From Clostridium lentum (GTDB lineage Bacteria > Bacillota > Clostridia > Clostridiales > Clostridiaceae), in assembly GCF_014287815.1 (NCBI RefSeq), contig NZ_JACOOQ010000003.1:120128-184127 (forward strand): 64,000 bases of DNA, in the 5' to 3' direction. A program made the position numbers and the translations under genes. The notes under the pieces are model-generated. The model had not been told where the DNA came from. It saw only the letters and a program-made list of their open reading frames with translations, and did not search any database. Below, piece by piece: positions 54,214 through 62,811 of the stretch (positions within the stretch are counted from its first letter, which is position 1; each line of letters begins with the position of its first letter).

Positions 54214-55896
54214 ATGGCAAGTATATTTTCTACGTTTAACACAGCAAAAAGTGGACTGACGGTGCATCAAAGTGGAATCAATGTTACATCTCATAACATT
54301 GCCAATTCATCTACAGTAGGGTATTCAAGACAAAGAGCAAAAATACAGACATCAAGACCTATTACATTAGGAGCAGAAGCAGGGCAAGTAGGTACAGGAG
54401 CTCAAATTTCAGCCATTGAAAGAGTAAGAGATTCTTTTTTAGACTATCAAGTGAGAGTTGAAACAGCAGAACTTGGCAAGTATTCAACAAAGTTAGATTA
54501 CTTATCACAAGTGGAAGGGATTTTTAATGAACCTTCAGATACAGGAATTTCTACAGCACTATCAGATTTCTTTGATGCTTTTCAAGAATTATCAAAGCAA
54601 AGTACAAGTTCCAGTACAAGAGTTGTTGTTACTCAAAAGACAAAAACTTTATGTGATTTATTAAATAACACATATTCAAAACTTGAAAAATTACAAGAAA
54701 ATTCAGTGGAATCTGTTAAAAATAGTGTAAAAGAAGTTAATAGTATATTAGAGCAATTAACAACAGTAAATAATCAAATAAGAATTGCCAGCATAACAGG
54801 TGATCAACCAAATGACTTAATGGATAGCAGAGATAATCTGTTAGATGAATTAAGCAGTAAATTTGGTATAGATGTTGATAAAACTCAATTTAATGGTAAT
54901 GATATTACTGCTACCGGAATTGGAGCAAATTTAAACCCATTAGTTAATTCAGAACCTAATGGTGAAGTAACAAGATTATCATTTATTTCAGAAATTAAAG
55001 ATAATGGAAATGGTAGTCATACAATAAGCTACTTTGTTAATGGTGATACTGAAAAACCTAAAACTATAACTGTATCAGGATTAGCAGCTACTGAAGTAGA
55101 TACTTTAAAGAAAACAAGAATATTACTTACAGATGGCAATGGAGAAATGCTTGATGGTCAAGGAAATATAGTGAAAGATGGAGGAAATATAGCAAATCCT
55201 ATTGAAAAGTTCATACCAAAATCAGGAGAAATAGCTGGAGCTATAGAAGTTCAAGATAGTATTGGAAGTTATATGAATCAATTAGATAAAATGGCTAAAG
55301 GGTTAGCATTGTCAGTAAATGCTATTCACAGTGGTTCAATGGATTCTAATATAAAGGATACAACTAAAACTTTAGACTTTTTTGTAGCTTCTGATGGAAA
55401 AGATGAAGCAGGTATAAGTGCTAAAAATATTTCAATAAATACTTTAATTTTAGAAAATCCTTCACTTATTAACACTAAAGAAAATGCTGATGCAGGAGAA
55501 GGAGATGGAAGTAGAGCCTTAGCCATAGCACAATTACAAAGCACATTAATATCTATAAGCAAAATAGATAGCACTACAACAAGGACTCAATTATGCAAGT
55601 TTACCAATGGTAGCACTATGTCATTAGTTAATGATGTTGCCAGTGGAACAAAGGTTGAGTCATACTTTCAAGACGTAGTTGATAAATTAGGAGTTGAAGC
55701 ACAACATGCCAAGAGAGTTGTTTCCAATGAAGAAGATTTATTAAATTCATTAGATATAAGTAGGCTTTCAGTTTCAGGTGTTTCACTGGATGAAGAAATG
55801 ACTAACTTAATTCAATATCAAAAGGCATATAGTGCCAATGCAAAAACAATAACTACTGTTAGTGATATGCTAGATATTATTTTAGGATTAATTTAA
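54214..55896 (+). CDS. flgK: Hook-associated protein 1 (FlgK)
   Basis: This 560-residue protein joins hook to filament. It has the N-terminal rod/hook motif FSTFNTAKSGLTVHQSGINV with SHNIANSSTVGYSRQR, and the C-terminal coiled-coil SLDEEMTNLIQYQKAYSANA followed by TVSDMLDIILGLI, both needed for assembly. The middle part is variable. AAAGGAG precedes the ATG, and flgL follows after 11 nt. Confidence 0.95.
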   Translation: MASIFSTFNTAKSGLTVHQSGINVTSHNIANSSTVGYSRQRAKIQTSRPITLGAEAGQVGTGAQISAIERVRDSFLDYQVRVETAELGKYSTKLDYLSQVEGIFNEPSDTGISTALSDFFDAFQELSKQSTSSSTRVVVTQKTKTLCDLLNNTYSKLEKLQENSVESVKNSVKEVNSILEQLTTVNNQIRIASITGDQPNDLMDSRDNLLDELSSKFGIDVDKTQFNGNDITATGIGANLNPLVNSEPNGEVTRLSFISEIKDNGNGSHTISYFVNGDTEKPKTITVSGLAATEVDTLKKTRILLTDGNGEMLDGQGNIVKDGGNIANPIEKFIPKSGEIAGAIEVQDSIGSYMNQLDKMAKGLALSVNAIHSGSMDSNIKDTTKTLDFFVASDGKDEAGISAKNISINTLILENPSLINTKENADAGEGDGSRALAIAQLQSTLISISKIDSTTTRTQLCKFTNGSTMSLVNDVASGTKVESYFQDVVDKLGVEAQHAKRVVSNEEDLLNSLDISRLSVSGVSLDEEMTNLIQYQKAYSANAKTITTVSDMLDIILGLI

Positions 55897-55907
55897 GGAG
55901 AAAAATT

Positions 55908-56948
55908 ATGAGAGTTACAAATCAAATGATGAGCACAACGTATTTAAAAGACTTAAATAAAAATTTAAATAATTTAAATACTTTAAATAAACAATTAACT
56001 ACAGGAAAAGAAATTAGTAAGCCTTCTGATAATCCTTTTAAAACAGCAAGAATAATGCAAATGTACTCAGATATATCTGCCAATAAACAATATAATGAAA
56101 ACATTAAAGACACTATTAACTGGCTAGATACCACTGATGTAGCTTTAGAACAAATAGGAAATTCAGCACAAAGAATAAGAGAGCTGATGGTTTCAGCAGG
56201 AAATGCTTCTTATGGTAGTGATGAAAAAAATGCTCTTAAAGAAGAAATCAATGAAAAAATTAATGAAATAGCACAAGTTTTAAACACTAATTATGATGGT
56301 AAATACATCTTTGGAGGAACTAAAAGTTTATCTAAACCTGTTGGAGTAGAAAAAGATAGCAATGGTAACAATATATTAGTATTTAAAGATGATAATGGAA
56401 ATTCCTTTAATGAAGAAGGAAAAGCCTATATAAAAAATGCCGATGGCACTATTACAAGAGATGCCAATGGAAATTTAGCAGTGGAAGCAAATCCAAAGCC
56501 AGAATATGAAAAATTATTAAATCAAATGAATGCTAATTTAAGTGTTGAAGTATCTAATGGTGTAAACATGAATTATAACGTAGGAACTCCAAGTATATTA
56601 ACTTTAAAAAATGGAAATAACGTTATGAAGTTATTAAATGATGTTGTTAACAACTTAGATAAAGTAGATAGTAGTGATGTTATAAAAGGCAATTTAGAAG
56701 AAATGGATTTATTTGTATCTAATGTAAGTAGTATAAGAGGTGAAGTTGGAGCAAAGCAAAACAGAATGGATTCAGCTAAAACTCAAAATGAAGAGCAAAA
56801 CTTAACTATGAAAGATGTACTTTCAAAAACTGAAGATATTGATATAGCAGAAAAGACTATAGATTTAGCAACTCTTCAAGCTATATATCAAGCATCACTT
56901 CAAGTAAGTGCATCTATAATTCAAAAATCACTGGTAGATTATATTTAG
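55908..56948 (+). CDS. flgL: Hook-associated protein 3 (FlgL)
   Basis: This 346-residue flagellin-like protein has MRVTNQMMSTTYLKDLNKNL at the start, GKEISKPSDNPFKTARIMQM, and the C-terminal D0 helix EKTIDLATLQAIYQASLQVS. It forms the second ring between hook and filament. AAGGAG precedes the ATG. Its position between flgK and fliW is the usual Gram-positive order. Confidence 0.94.
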   Translation: MRVTNQMMSTTYLKDLNKNLNNLNTLNKQLTTGKEISKPSDNPFKTARIMQMYSDISANKQYNENIKDTINWLDTTDVALEQIGNSAQRIRELMVSAGNASYGSDEKNALKEEINEKINEIAQVLNTNYDGKYIFGGTKSLSKPVGVEKDSNGNNILVFKDDNGNSFNEEGKAYIKNADGTITRDANGNLAVEANPKPEYEKLLNQMNANLSVEVSNGVNMNYNVGTPSILTLKNGNNVMKLLNDVVNNLDKVDSSDVIKGNLEEMDLFVSNVSSIRGEVGAKQNRMDSAKTQNEEQNLTMKDVLSKTEDIDIAEKTIDLATLQAIYQASLQVSASIIQKSLVDYI

Positions 56949-56960
56949 GAGGGAAAATTT

Positions 56961-57383
56961 ATGGAGGTTATATCACCTGTTCATGGAAAAATAACTTATG
57001 ATGAAAATGAAATAATTAAATTTGAAAAAACTATATTGGGCTTTGATGAATTGCATAATTTCATATTAAGAAAAGTGGAAAATAGTAACTTTACAATACT
57101 TCAATCCATTGAAGATGAAAAAATCTCTTTTGTACTTGTATCTCCTTTTGATGTAGAAAGTGATTATGAAATTAAATTAAGCAATGAAACTATAGAAAGA
57201 ATAAAAGCCAAATTTGCTAGCGATGTCAGTGTATTTTCTTTAGTAACTTTAAGTAGTGATATCAAAAAAATTACTGCTAATTTAAAAGCACCAGTGGTTA
57301 TTAATGTTAATGAAAACTTAGGTGAACAAGTAATTATAGATAAAGAAAAATATAAAATAAAACATCCTTTAGTTAAGGAGTGA
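56961..57383 (+). CDS. fliW: Flagellar assembly factor FliW
   Basis: This 140-residue beta-barrel protein binds free flagellin and, when released, binds CsrA and blocks it. Family signatures include the start region FEKTILGFDELHNFILRKVE and ISFVLVSPFDVESDYEI, with the late KAPVVINVNENLGEQVII. AGGAGGG precedes the ATG; csrA follows after 5 nt. With the CsrA-type sites in the flagellin leaders it completes the partner-switch circuit known from Bacillus. Confidence 0.94.
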   Translation: MEVISPVHGKITYDENEIIKFEKTILGFDELHNFILRKVENSNFTILQSIEDEKISFVLVSPFDVESDYEIKLSNETIERIKAKFASDVSVFSLVTLSSDIKKITANLKAPVVINVNENLGEQVIIDKEKYKIKHPLVKE

Positions 57384-57388
57384 TATAA

Positions 57389-57607
57389 ATGCTAGTTGTT
57401 AGAAGAAAAAAAGGTGAAAGTATTTTAATTGGAGACAATATTGAAATAAGTATTGCAGCCATAGAAAATGGTACTGTAAAACTAGCAATAAATGCTCCAA
57501 AAGAAGTTCAAATATTAAGAAAAGAACTATACATAGAAGTAGAAAAAGAAAATAAAGAAGCTGTAAGCTTAAATATAGATATTTTAAAAAATTTAAAATT
57601 AAAATAA
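57389..57607 (+). CDS. csrA: Translational regulator CsrA
   Basis: This 72-residue RNA-binding dimer has the conserved [20 protein letters not shown] start and the RNA-contact strand [12 protein letters not shown]. It should bind GGA motifs in mRNA leaders and block ribosome access. AAGGAG precedes the ATG. Both flagellin mRNAs in this window carry fitting targets, so flagellin translation is the likely main target. Confidence 0.95.
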   Translation: MLVVRRKKGESILIGDNIEISIAAIENGTVKLAINAPKEVQILRKELYIEVEKENKEAVSLNIDILKNLKLK

Positions 57608-57630
57608 TTAACATACGGAGGCGAATAATT

Positions 57631-58011
57631 ATGCATCCAAATGCATATGGAGTATATAAAAATAATAGTGTGAATTTTGCATCTAAGGAACAGATGCTTT
57701 TAATGCTTTTAGATGGAGCCGTTAAGTTTGCTAAGAGAGGAAAGCTTGCAATACAAGAAAAAGATATAAAAATGGCTCATAATAGTATAACAAGAACACA
57801 AGATATATTTACAGAATTAAAAGTAACTCTTGACCCAAATGCAGGAGATTGGGCAAAACAAATGTTTAATGTATATTCATTTATAAATGATAGATTACTT
57901 CAAGCTAATATAAAGAAGGACGAAGCTATTATGGATGAAGTAATACCTTTAATAGAAGAAGTAAGAAATATATGGAATGAAGCTTATAAGTTAAGTGTAG
58001 GTCAAAGATAA
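57631..58011 (+). CDS. fliS: Flagellin chaperone FliS
   Basis: This 126-residue helical protein holds flagellin unfolded for export. It shows the family pattern: a YKNNSVNFASKEQMLLMLLD start and GAVKFAKRGKLAIQEKDI, then the long helices with ITRTQDIFTELKVTLD. AACATACGGAGGCG precedes the ATG. It stands between csrA and fliD, as is usual. Confidence 0.93.
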   Translation: MHPNAYGVYKNNSVNFASKEQMLLMLLDGAVKFAKRGKLAIQEKDIKMAHNSITRTQDIFTELKVTLDPNAGDWAKQMFNVYSFINDRLLQANIKKDEAIMDEVIPLIEEVRNIWNEAYKLSVGQR

Positions 58012-58024
58012 GGAGTGTTAACAA

Positions 58025-59665
58025 ATGACAAGAATAACAGGGTTAGCCACAGGTCTTGATGTAGATTCAGTAGTACAAGAAACTATGCAAGCATATCAAA
58101 CAAAGATAGATACAGTAGATCAGCAAAAAATGGTGCTAGAATTACAACAAGAAATGTATAGAGAAGTAATAAAGGATTGTAGAGACTTTTATGATAAATA
58201 TTTTAATGTAGGTAAAAGTGATAGTATTTTACTTCAAAGAAATTGGGGTACTACAACTTTTGAGTCAGCTAGTTCAGCAGTTACTGTAACTTCCAGTGGA
58301 GGAGCAGAAGCAGCTAATTACTCTGTGGAAGTTACAAGTTTAGCAAAGGCTGCCTCATATACAATGCCTGTTAATGATGCTAAAGGAACTTTTTATATAA
58401 ATAATATAAAAGTTGAAATAGATGAAACTAAAAGCACTAGTGAAAAAGTAGTTGCTATAAATGAAGCTTTAAAAAATAGTGGTGTTACTGCTAAATATAG
58501 TGAATTTTCTAAGGGGATAGTATTTACTACTGATAAATTAGGTGCAGATCAAAGTATAAGTATAAGTGAAGCAAAAACAGAAACTAAAAAGGGTGAATTT
58601 TTTAAAGAGTTAGAAAGTAAGTTTAATGCTATAACAAGTGATGAAGATAAAAAGAAATTTGAAATTGAAGTTGCAGGTAAGAATATAACAGTAGATCTTT
58701 CAGAAGGTTTTTCACAAGGGAAAATAGAAGAAGCTATGAAAAAAGAAGGTGTATATGTTAAACAAGGTGAAAATGGAGAGTATACTGTAAGCGAACGTGG
58801 AAATGAAAAGAATAAAGTAAATGGAACTAATTGTGAAGCAATTATCTATAAAGATGGTGAAAAGTATGAAGTTTCAGGAAGTAATTCCAATAGTATTACT
58901 TTAGATGGTGTTACTTTTAAGTTTAATAATGTAACTTCTGAAAAAGTTAATATTACAAGTAAAACTGATGTTACAAAAGCAAAAGATAATATAGTTAAAT
59001 TTGTTAATGATTATAATACTTTAATGGAAAAATTAAATACATTAATTAGTGAAAAAAGAGATAGTAGTTATATGCCATTAACAAATGCTCAAAAAGAAGA
59101 AATGAGTGAAAAAGAAATTGAACTTTGGGAAAAGAAAGTAAAAGTAGGGCAGTTAAGTAGAGATAGTGATTTAACAAGAATAAGAAATGCAATGAAAACA
59201 GCTATGAGTTCATTGGTAGGAAGTTCTGGACAATCTTTAAAATCTTTTGGAATTACTGCGGTAACTGATTATAGTGGAACTAAAAATGGAACTTTTTCTA
59301 TTGATGAAGATAAATTAACGAAAGCATTGGAAAATAATCCAGAAGATGTTATGAAAGTATTTATAAATAATAGTGATGATGCTTCTGAAAAAGGTGTATT
59401 ACAACAATTAAAATCTATATTTGATAAAGAAACTCAAAACTCAACTGGATCATTACTTAAGAAAGCTGGTATTGAAGGTTCTGCCACAGCATCAAACAAT
59501 ACTTTAAGTAGAAGGATTGCTCAATATGAAACTAAAATTTCTAGAATGCAAACTTTATTTGCTACTAAGCAACAAGCGTTATATAGTAAATATGCAAGAT
59601 TAGAAACATTAATGAATAATTTAAATAATCAATCTAGTTCATTAACTTCAATGTTCTCTAGCTAG
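58025..59665 (+). CDS. fliD: Filament cap protein FliD
   Basis: This 546-residue protein caps the filament and folds flagellin at the tip. The N-terminal MTRITGLATGLDVDSVVQET and VDQQKMVLELQQEMYREVIK, and the C-terminal RRIAQYETKISRMQTLF with LETLMNNLNNQSSSLTSMF, are the D0/D1 hallmarks. Ser/Thr-rich central domains vary. AAGGAGTG precedes the ATG. Confidence 0.94.
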   Translation: MTRITGLATGLDVDSVVQETMQAYQTKIDTVDQQKMVLELQQEMYREVIKDCRDFYDKYFNVGKSDSILLQRNWGTTTFESASSAVTVTSSGGAEAANYSVEVTSLAKAASYTMPVNDAKGTFYINNIKVEIDETKSTSEKVVAINEALKNSGVTAKYSEFSKGIVFTTDKLGADQSISISEAKTETKKGEFFKELESKFNAITSDEDKKKFEIEVAGKNITVDLSEGFSQGKIEEAMKKEGVYVKQGENGEYTVSERGNEKNKVNGTNCEAIIYKDGEKYEVSGSNSNSITLDGVTFKFNNVTSEKVNITSKTDVTKAKDNIVKFVNDYNTLMEKLNTLISEKRDSSYMPLTNAQKEEMSEKEIELWEKKVKVGQLSRDSDLTRIRNAMKTAMSSLVGSSGQSLKSFGITAVTDYSGTKNGTFSIDEDKLTKALENNPEDVMKVFINNSDDASEKGVLQQLKSIFDKETQNSTGSLLKKAGIEGSATASNNTLSRRIAQYETKISRMQTLFATKQQALYSKYARLETLMNNLNNQSSSLTSMFSS

Positions 59666-59676
59666 GAGTGTTTATT

Positions 59677-60000
59677 ATGGAAGAACTTTTAAAAGAATAT
59701 AAAAGAATTTCAGATAAAATATTATATGAAATTATGAAAGATGATTTGGAAAGTGCTGAAAATTCCATGAAAGTAAGACAGGATATATTAAATAAATTAT
59801 CAGAACTATCAATAAATAAAAATATAGATATTGAAAAAAATTTTGGTATATTAACTGTTGATAAAAAAATAGAAGAAGAATTACAAAAAAGTAAACTAAA
59901 TTTAAAAGAGCAACTTGATGAAATTAAGAGACAAAAAGCTGCTCAAAATGTTTATGGAAAACAATTTGAAGATATATATTTTTTAAATAAACAAATTTAA
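59677..60000 (+). CDS. FliT-like flagellar chaperone (hypothetical)
   Basis: This 107-residue helical, charged protein lies directly after fliD, where the FliD chaperone FliT is usually coded. Sequence resemblance is weak: mainly an N-terminal helix ELLKEYKRISDKILYEIM and a C-terminal one ending in FEDIYFLNKQI. The frame opens at a GTG at 59668, but AGGAG at 59664-59668 fits the ATG at 59677. The role is inferred from position. Confidence 0.65.
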   Translation: MEELLKEYKRISDKILYEIMKDDLESAENSMKVRQDILNKLSELSINKNIDIEKNFGILTVDKKIEEELQKSKLNLKEQLDEIKRQKAAQNVYGKQFEDIYFLNKQI

Positions 60001-60039
60001 TTATCCATTTATTACATAAATAAAAATAATAAAAAACTA

Positions 60040-60066
60040 TAAAGTAAAATAAATATAAGACGAATA
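60040..60066 (+). promoter_or_regulatory. Sigma-D promoter of the first flagellin gene
   Basis: TAAA (60040-60043), 15 nt, then GACGAATA (60059-60066). The same block is repeated before the second flagellin gene. Confidence 0.7.
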
Positions 60067-60114
60067 TATAAAGGTAAGGTTATTAAACATTACAAAAATA
60101 AACAAAAAATAAAA

Positions 60115-60144
60115 GACAAGGACGTCAAGGAAAATCAAGGAGGA
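60115..60144 (+). promoter_or_regulatory. CsrA-binding leader of the first flagellin mRNA
   Basis: GACAAGGACGTC (60115-60126) can fold as a GAC/GTC mini-hairpin showing AAGGAC in the loop, close to the known CsrA target ACAAGGATGT. A second CAAGGA (60126-60131) and a third within the ribosome site CAAGGAGGA (60136-60144) follow. CsrA bound here would cover the Shine-Dalgarno. The sequence is seen; binding is inferred. Confidence 0.7.
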
Positions 60145-60152
60145 AAATAAAA

Positions 60153-61328
60153 ATGATTATTAATCATAATATGAATGCGTTAAATGCGCACAGAAACATG
60201 GGAATTAACAATACAGCTGCTGGGAAATCAATGGAGAAATTATCTTCAGGTTTAAGAATAAACAGAGCTGGAGATGATGCTGCAGGTCTAGCAATATCAG
60301 AAAAAATGAGAGGGCAAATAAGAGGTTTAACTCAAGCTTCAAGAAACTCAGCAGATGGTATATCAATGATCCAAACAGCAGAAGGAGCATTAAACGAAAC
60401 TACTAATATTCTTCAAAGAATGAGAGAATTAGCAGTACAAGCATCAAATGATACAAATACAACTAGTGATAGAGAAGAAATTCAAAAAGAAATCAATGCA
60501 TTAACTGAAGAAGTTGATAGAATTGCTAATAACACAGAGTTCAACACTCAAAAATTATTAAATGGAAGTAAGAGTGGAGAAGAAGGTGATTTAGTAAGAG
60601 ATGAAGTTAAAGAAGTAAAAGGTGAATTTACAATTGATTTAGCTAAAGATTTAATAGCTAAAGATAAATTGGTTATTGATGGAAAAGTAGTTGAATTTGA
60701 AGCAGCAGATGTAGCTAATAATGATAAAATTAAAGAGAAATTAGCAAAAGTTTTTGATGGATATGATATTACAGTTAATAGTGCAAAAAGTATATCGTTA
60801 AAACAAAAAGTTGGAAATGATAAAGACGAATTTAAGGTAACTTTAAATGGTTCAGATGCAGGAGTTGATGCTAAAGTAAAAACTGATGGTGTAACTCAAA
60901 GAGATACAGAATTTAGTGAAGGAAAAGTAAGTGTTCAAGTTGGAGCTAATGCAGAGCAATCAATGAGTATTGAAATAGGAGATATGAGAGCACAAGCTTT
61001 AAAAATAGTAAATGATAAAGGTAGAGGATTAAGTGTAGAAACAGCACAAAGTGCTAATGAAGCTATAACTGCATTTGATGCAGCTTTAAATGCAGTATCA
61101 TCTCAAAGAGCTAATTTAGGGGCAGTACAAAATAGACTTGAATACACAATATCTAACTTAGATAACACTGCAGAAAACTTAACATCAGCAGAATCTACAT
61201 TAAGAGATGTTGATATGGCTAAAGAAATGATGGAATATTCTAAGAATAATATTTTAAATCAAGCTGCACAAGCAATGATTTCTCAAGCTAATCAACAACC
61301 ACAAAATGTATTACAATTATTAAGATAA
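60153..61328 (+). CDS. fliC1: Flagellin (first copy)
   Basis: This 391-residue filament subunit has the conserved N-terminal D0/D1 helices (IINHNMNALNAHRNMGINN, KLSSGLRINRAGDDAAGLA) and C-terminal D1/D0 helices ending in SQANQQPQNVLQLLR. The middle domain (about residues 144-268) is short and Lys/Asp-rich. It is equal to the second flagellin over residues 1-143 and over the last 120 or so residues, and differs in the middle. AAGGAGG precedes the ATG. It has its own sigma-D promoter and CsrA-type leader. Confidence 0.96.
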   Translation: MIINHNMNALNAHRNMGINNTAAGKSMEKLSSGLRINRAGDDAAGLAISEKMRGQIRGLTQASRNSADGISMIQTAEGALNETTNILQRMRELAVQASNDTNTTSDREEIQKEINALTEEVDRIANNTEFNTQKLLNGSKSGEEGDLVRDEVKEVKGEFTIDLAKDLIAKDKLVIDGKVVEFEAADVANNDKIKEKLAKVFDGYDITVNSAKSISLKQKVGNDKDEFKVTLNGSDAGVDAKVKTDGVTQRDTEFSEGKVSVQVGANAEQSMSIEIGDMRAQALKIVNDKGRGLSVETAQSANEAITAFDAALNAVSSQRANLGAVQNRLEYTISNLDNTAENLTSAESTLRDVDMAKEMMEYSKNNILNQAAQAMISQANQQPQNVLQLLR

Positions 61329-61424
61329 TATAGTACTAATTTAAGAGTGAATATTAATTATTCTTTTTTGAAAAAGATATAGTTATTGAGTTAAACAAGA
61401 TAATATATAGAATTTAAAAAACTA

Positions 61425-61450
61425 TAAAGTAAAATAAATTAAGACGAATA
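61425..61450 (+). promoter_or_regulatory. Sigma-D promoter of the second flagellin gene
   Basis: TAAA (61425-61428), 14 nt, then GACGAATA (61443-61450). It is identical to the first flagellin promoter except for a spacer one base shorter, which may lower its strength. Confidence 0.65.
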
Positions 61451-61498
61451 TATAGATGTAAGGTCATTAGACATTATGAACTATAAATAAAACTAAAA

Positions 61499-61528
61499 GA
61501 CAAGGATGTCAAGGAAAATCAAGGAGGA
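61499..61528 (+). promoter_or_regulatory. CsrA-binding leader of the second flagellin mRNA
   Basis: GACAAGGATGTC (61499-61510) gives the exact ACAAGGATGT core within a GAC/GTC mini-hairpin, followed by a second CAAGGA and by CAAGGAGGA (61520-61528) at the ribosome site. Compared with the first leader, C has become T in the loop, keeping the GGA. The block is far more alike between the two leaders than the sequence just upstream. Confidence 0.7.
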
Positions 61529-61536
61529 AAATAAAA

Positions 61537-62709
61537 ATGATTATTAATCATAATATGAATGCATTAAATGCGCACAGAAACATGGGAATAAACAATACAG
61601 CTGCTGGGAAATCAATGGAGAAATTATCTTCAGGTTTAAGAATTAATAGAGCTGGAGACGATGCAGCAGGGCTAGCAATATCAGAAAAAATGAGAGGACA
61701 AATAAGAGGATTAACTCAAGCTTCTAGAAACTCAGCTGATGGTATATCAATGATTCAAACAGCAGAAGGAGCTTTAAATGAAACTACTAATATTCTTCAA
61801 AGAATGAGAGAATTAGCAGTACAAGCATCAAATGATACAAATACAACAAGTGATAGAGAAGAAATCCAAAAGGAAATCAATGCATTAACAGAAGAAGTTG
61901 ATAGAATTGCTAATAATACAGAATTTAACACTCAAAAACTATTAAATGGAAGCAAGAGTGGGGAAGCTGGAGATTTAGTAAGAGACGAGGTTAAAGAAGT
62001 AAAAGGTGAATTTACAATAGAATTAGATAGAGATTTAACAGATAAAGATAAATTGATTATTGATGGAAAAGTTATAGAGTTTGATACAGCTAGTACAGCA
62101 GGTGAAACAGAAATAAAAACAAAATTAGAAGGTGTTCTTGATAGTTATGATATTACTGTAACAGGTAAAACAAAAATAAAATTAGTTCAAAAAGTAGGAA
62201 TAGATAAAGATGAATTTAAAGTTTCATTTAATGGTTCTCAAGCTGGTGTTACAACTAAGAAAACTGATGGTGTAGCACAAAGAGATAAAGAATTTAGTGA
62301 AGGAAAAGTATCTGTTCAAGTTGGGGCAAATGCTGATCAATCTATGAGTATTGAAATTGGAGATATGAGAGCACAAGCTTTAAAAATAGTAAATGATAAA
62401 GGTAGAGGATTAAGTGTTGAAACAGCACAAAGTGCTAATGAAGCAATAACTGCATTTGATGCGGCTTTAAATGCAGTATCATCTCAAAGAGCAAATTTAG
62501 GGGCAGTGCAAAATAGATTAGAATATACAATATCTAACTTAGATAATACTGCAGAAAACTTAACATCAGCAGAATCTACATTAAGAGATGTTGATATGGC
62601 TAAGGAAATGATGGAATATTCTAAGAATAATATCTTAAATCAAGCTGCTCAAGCTATGATTTCTCAAGCTAACCAACAACCACAAAACGTATTACAATTA
62701 TTAAGATAG
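61537..62709 (+). CDS. fliC2: Flagellin (second copy)
   Basis: This 390-residue flagellin has D0/D1 parts identical to those of the first copy and a distinct middle domain (from residue 144). Synonymous base changes are scattered over the shared ends, so the copies are not an assembly artefact. It ends 15 nt before what looks like the left end of an IS1182-type element, and no terminator of its own is seen ahead of that. Confidence 0.96.
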   Translation: MIINHNMNALNAHRNMGINNTAAGKSMEKLSSGLRINRAGDDAAGLAISEKMRGQIRGLTQASRNSADGISMIQTAEGALNETTNILQRMRELAVQASNDTNTTSDREEIQKEINALTEEVDRIANNTEFNTQKLLNGSKSGEAGDLVRDEVKEVKGEFTIELDRDLTDKDKLIIDGKVIEFDTASTAGETEIKTKLEGVLDSYDITVTGKTKIKLVQKVGIDKDEFKVSFNGSQAGVTTKKTDGVAQRDKEFSEGKVSVQVGANADQSMSIEIGDMRAQALKIVNDKGRGLSVETAQSANEAITAFDAALNAVSSQRANLGAVQNRLEYTISNLDNTAENLTSAESTLRDVDMAKEMMEYSKNNILNQAAQAMISQANQQPQNVLQLLR

Positions 62710-62724
62710 TTGATTAATAATTTA

Positions 62725-62740
62725 AGGGGCTTTATCAAAA
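62725..62740. mobile_element. Probable left end of an IS1182-family element
   Basis: AGGGGCTTTATCAAAA resembles the terminal inverted repeat of IS1182-type elements (GGGGCTTTGTCAAA-like, from memory) and lies 87 nt before the transposase start. The right end lies outside the window, so the inverted repeat cannot be confirmed. Confidence 0.5.
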
Positions 62741-62762
62741 TAATATTTGATACTAGCCGATA

Positions 62763-62796
62763 AAAAAAGGGAATTCGTATTTGAATTCCCTTTTTT
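62763..62796 (+). terminator. Strong hairpin terminator, probably part of the IS leader
   Basis: AAAAAAGGGAATTC (62763-62776) pairs perfectly with GAATTCCCTTTTTT (62783-62796), loop 6 nt. It ends transcripts from the second flagellin gene and shields the transposase from read-through. TATAAT at 62800-62805 follows and could be the transposase -10. Confidence 0.85.
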
Positions 62797-62811
62797 GCAT
62801 ATAATATCGTT

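Noticed and set aside
61342..61370. Terminator after the first flagellin gene
   Set aside because: Only GAATA/TATTC pairs firmly and the rest is mismatched, although a T run follows. It is too weak to list as a feature.
60153..62709. Flagellin duplication as an assembly error
   Set aside because: Silent differences occur throughout the shared ends, and the middle domains and leaders differ, so they are two real genes.
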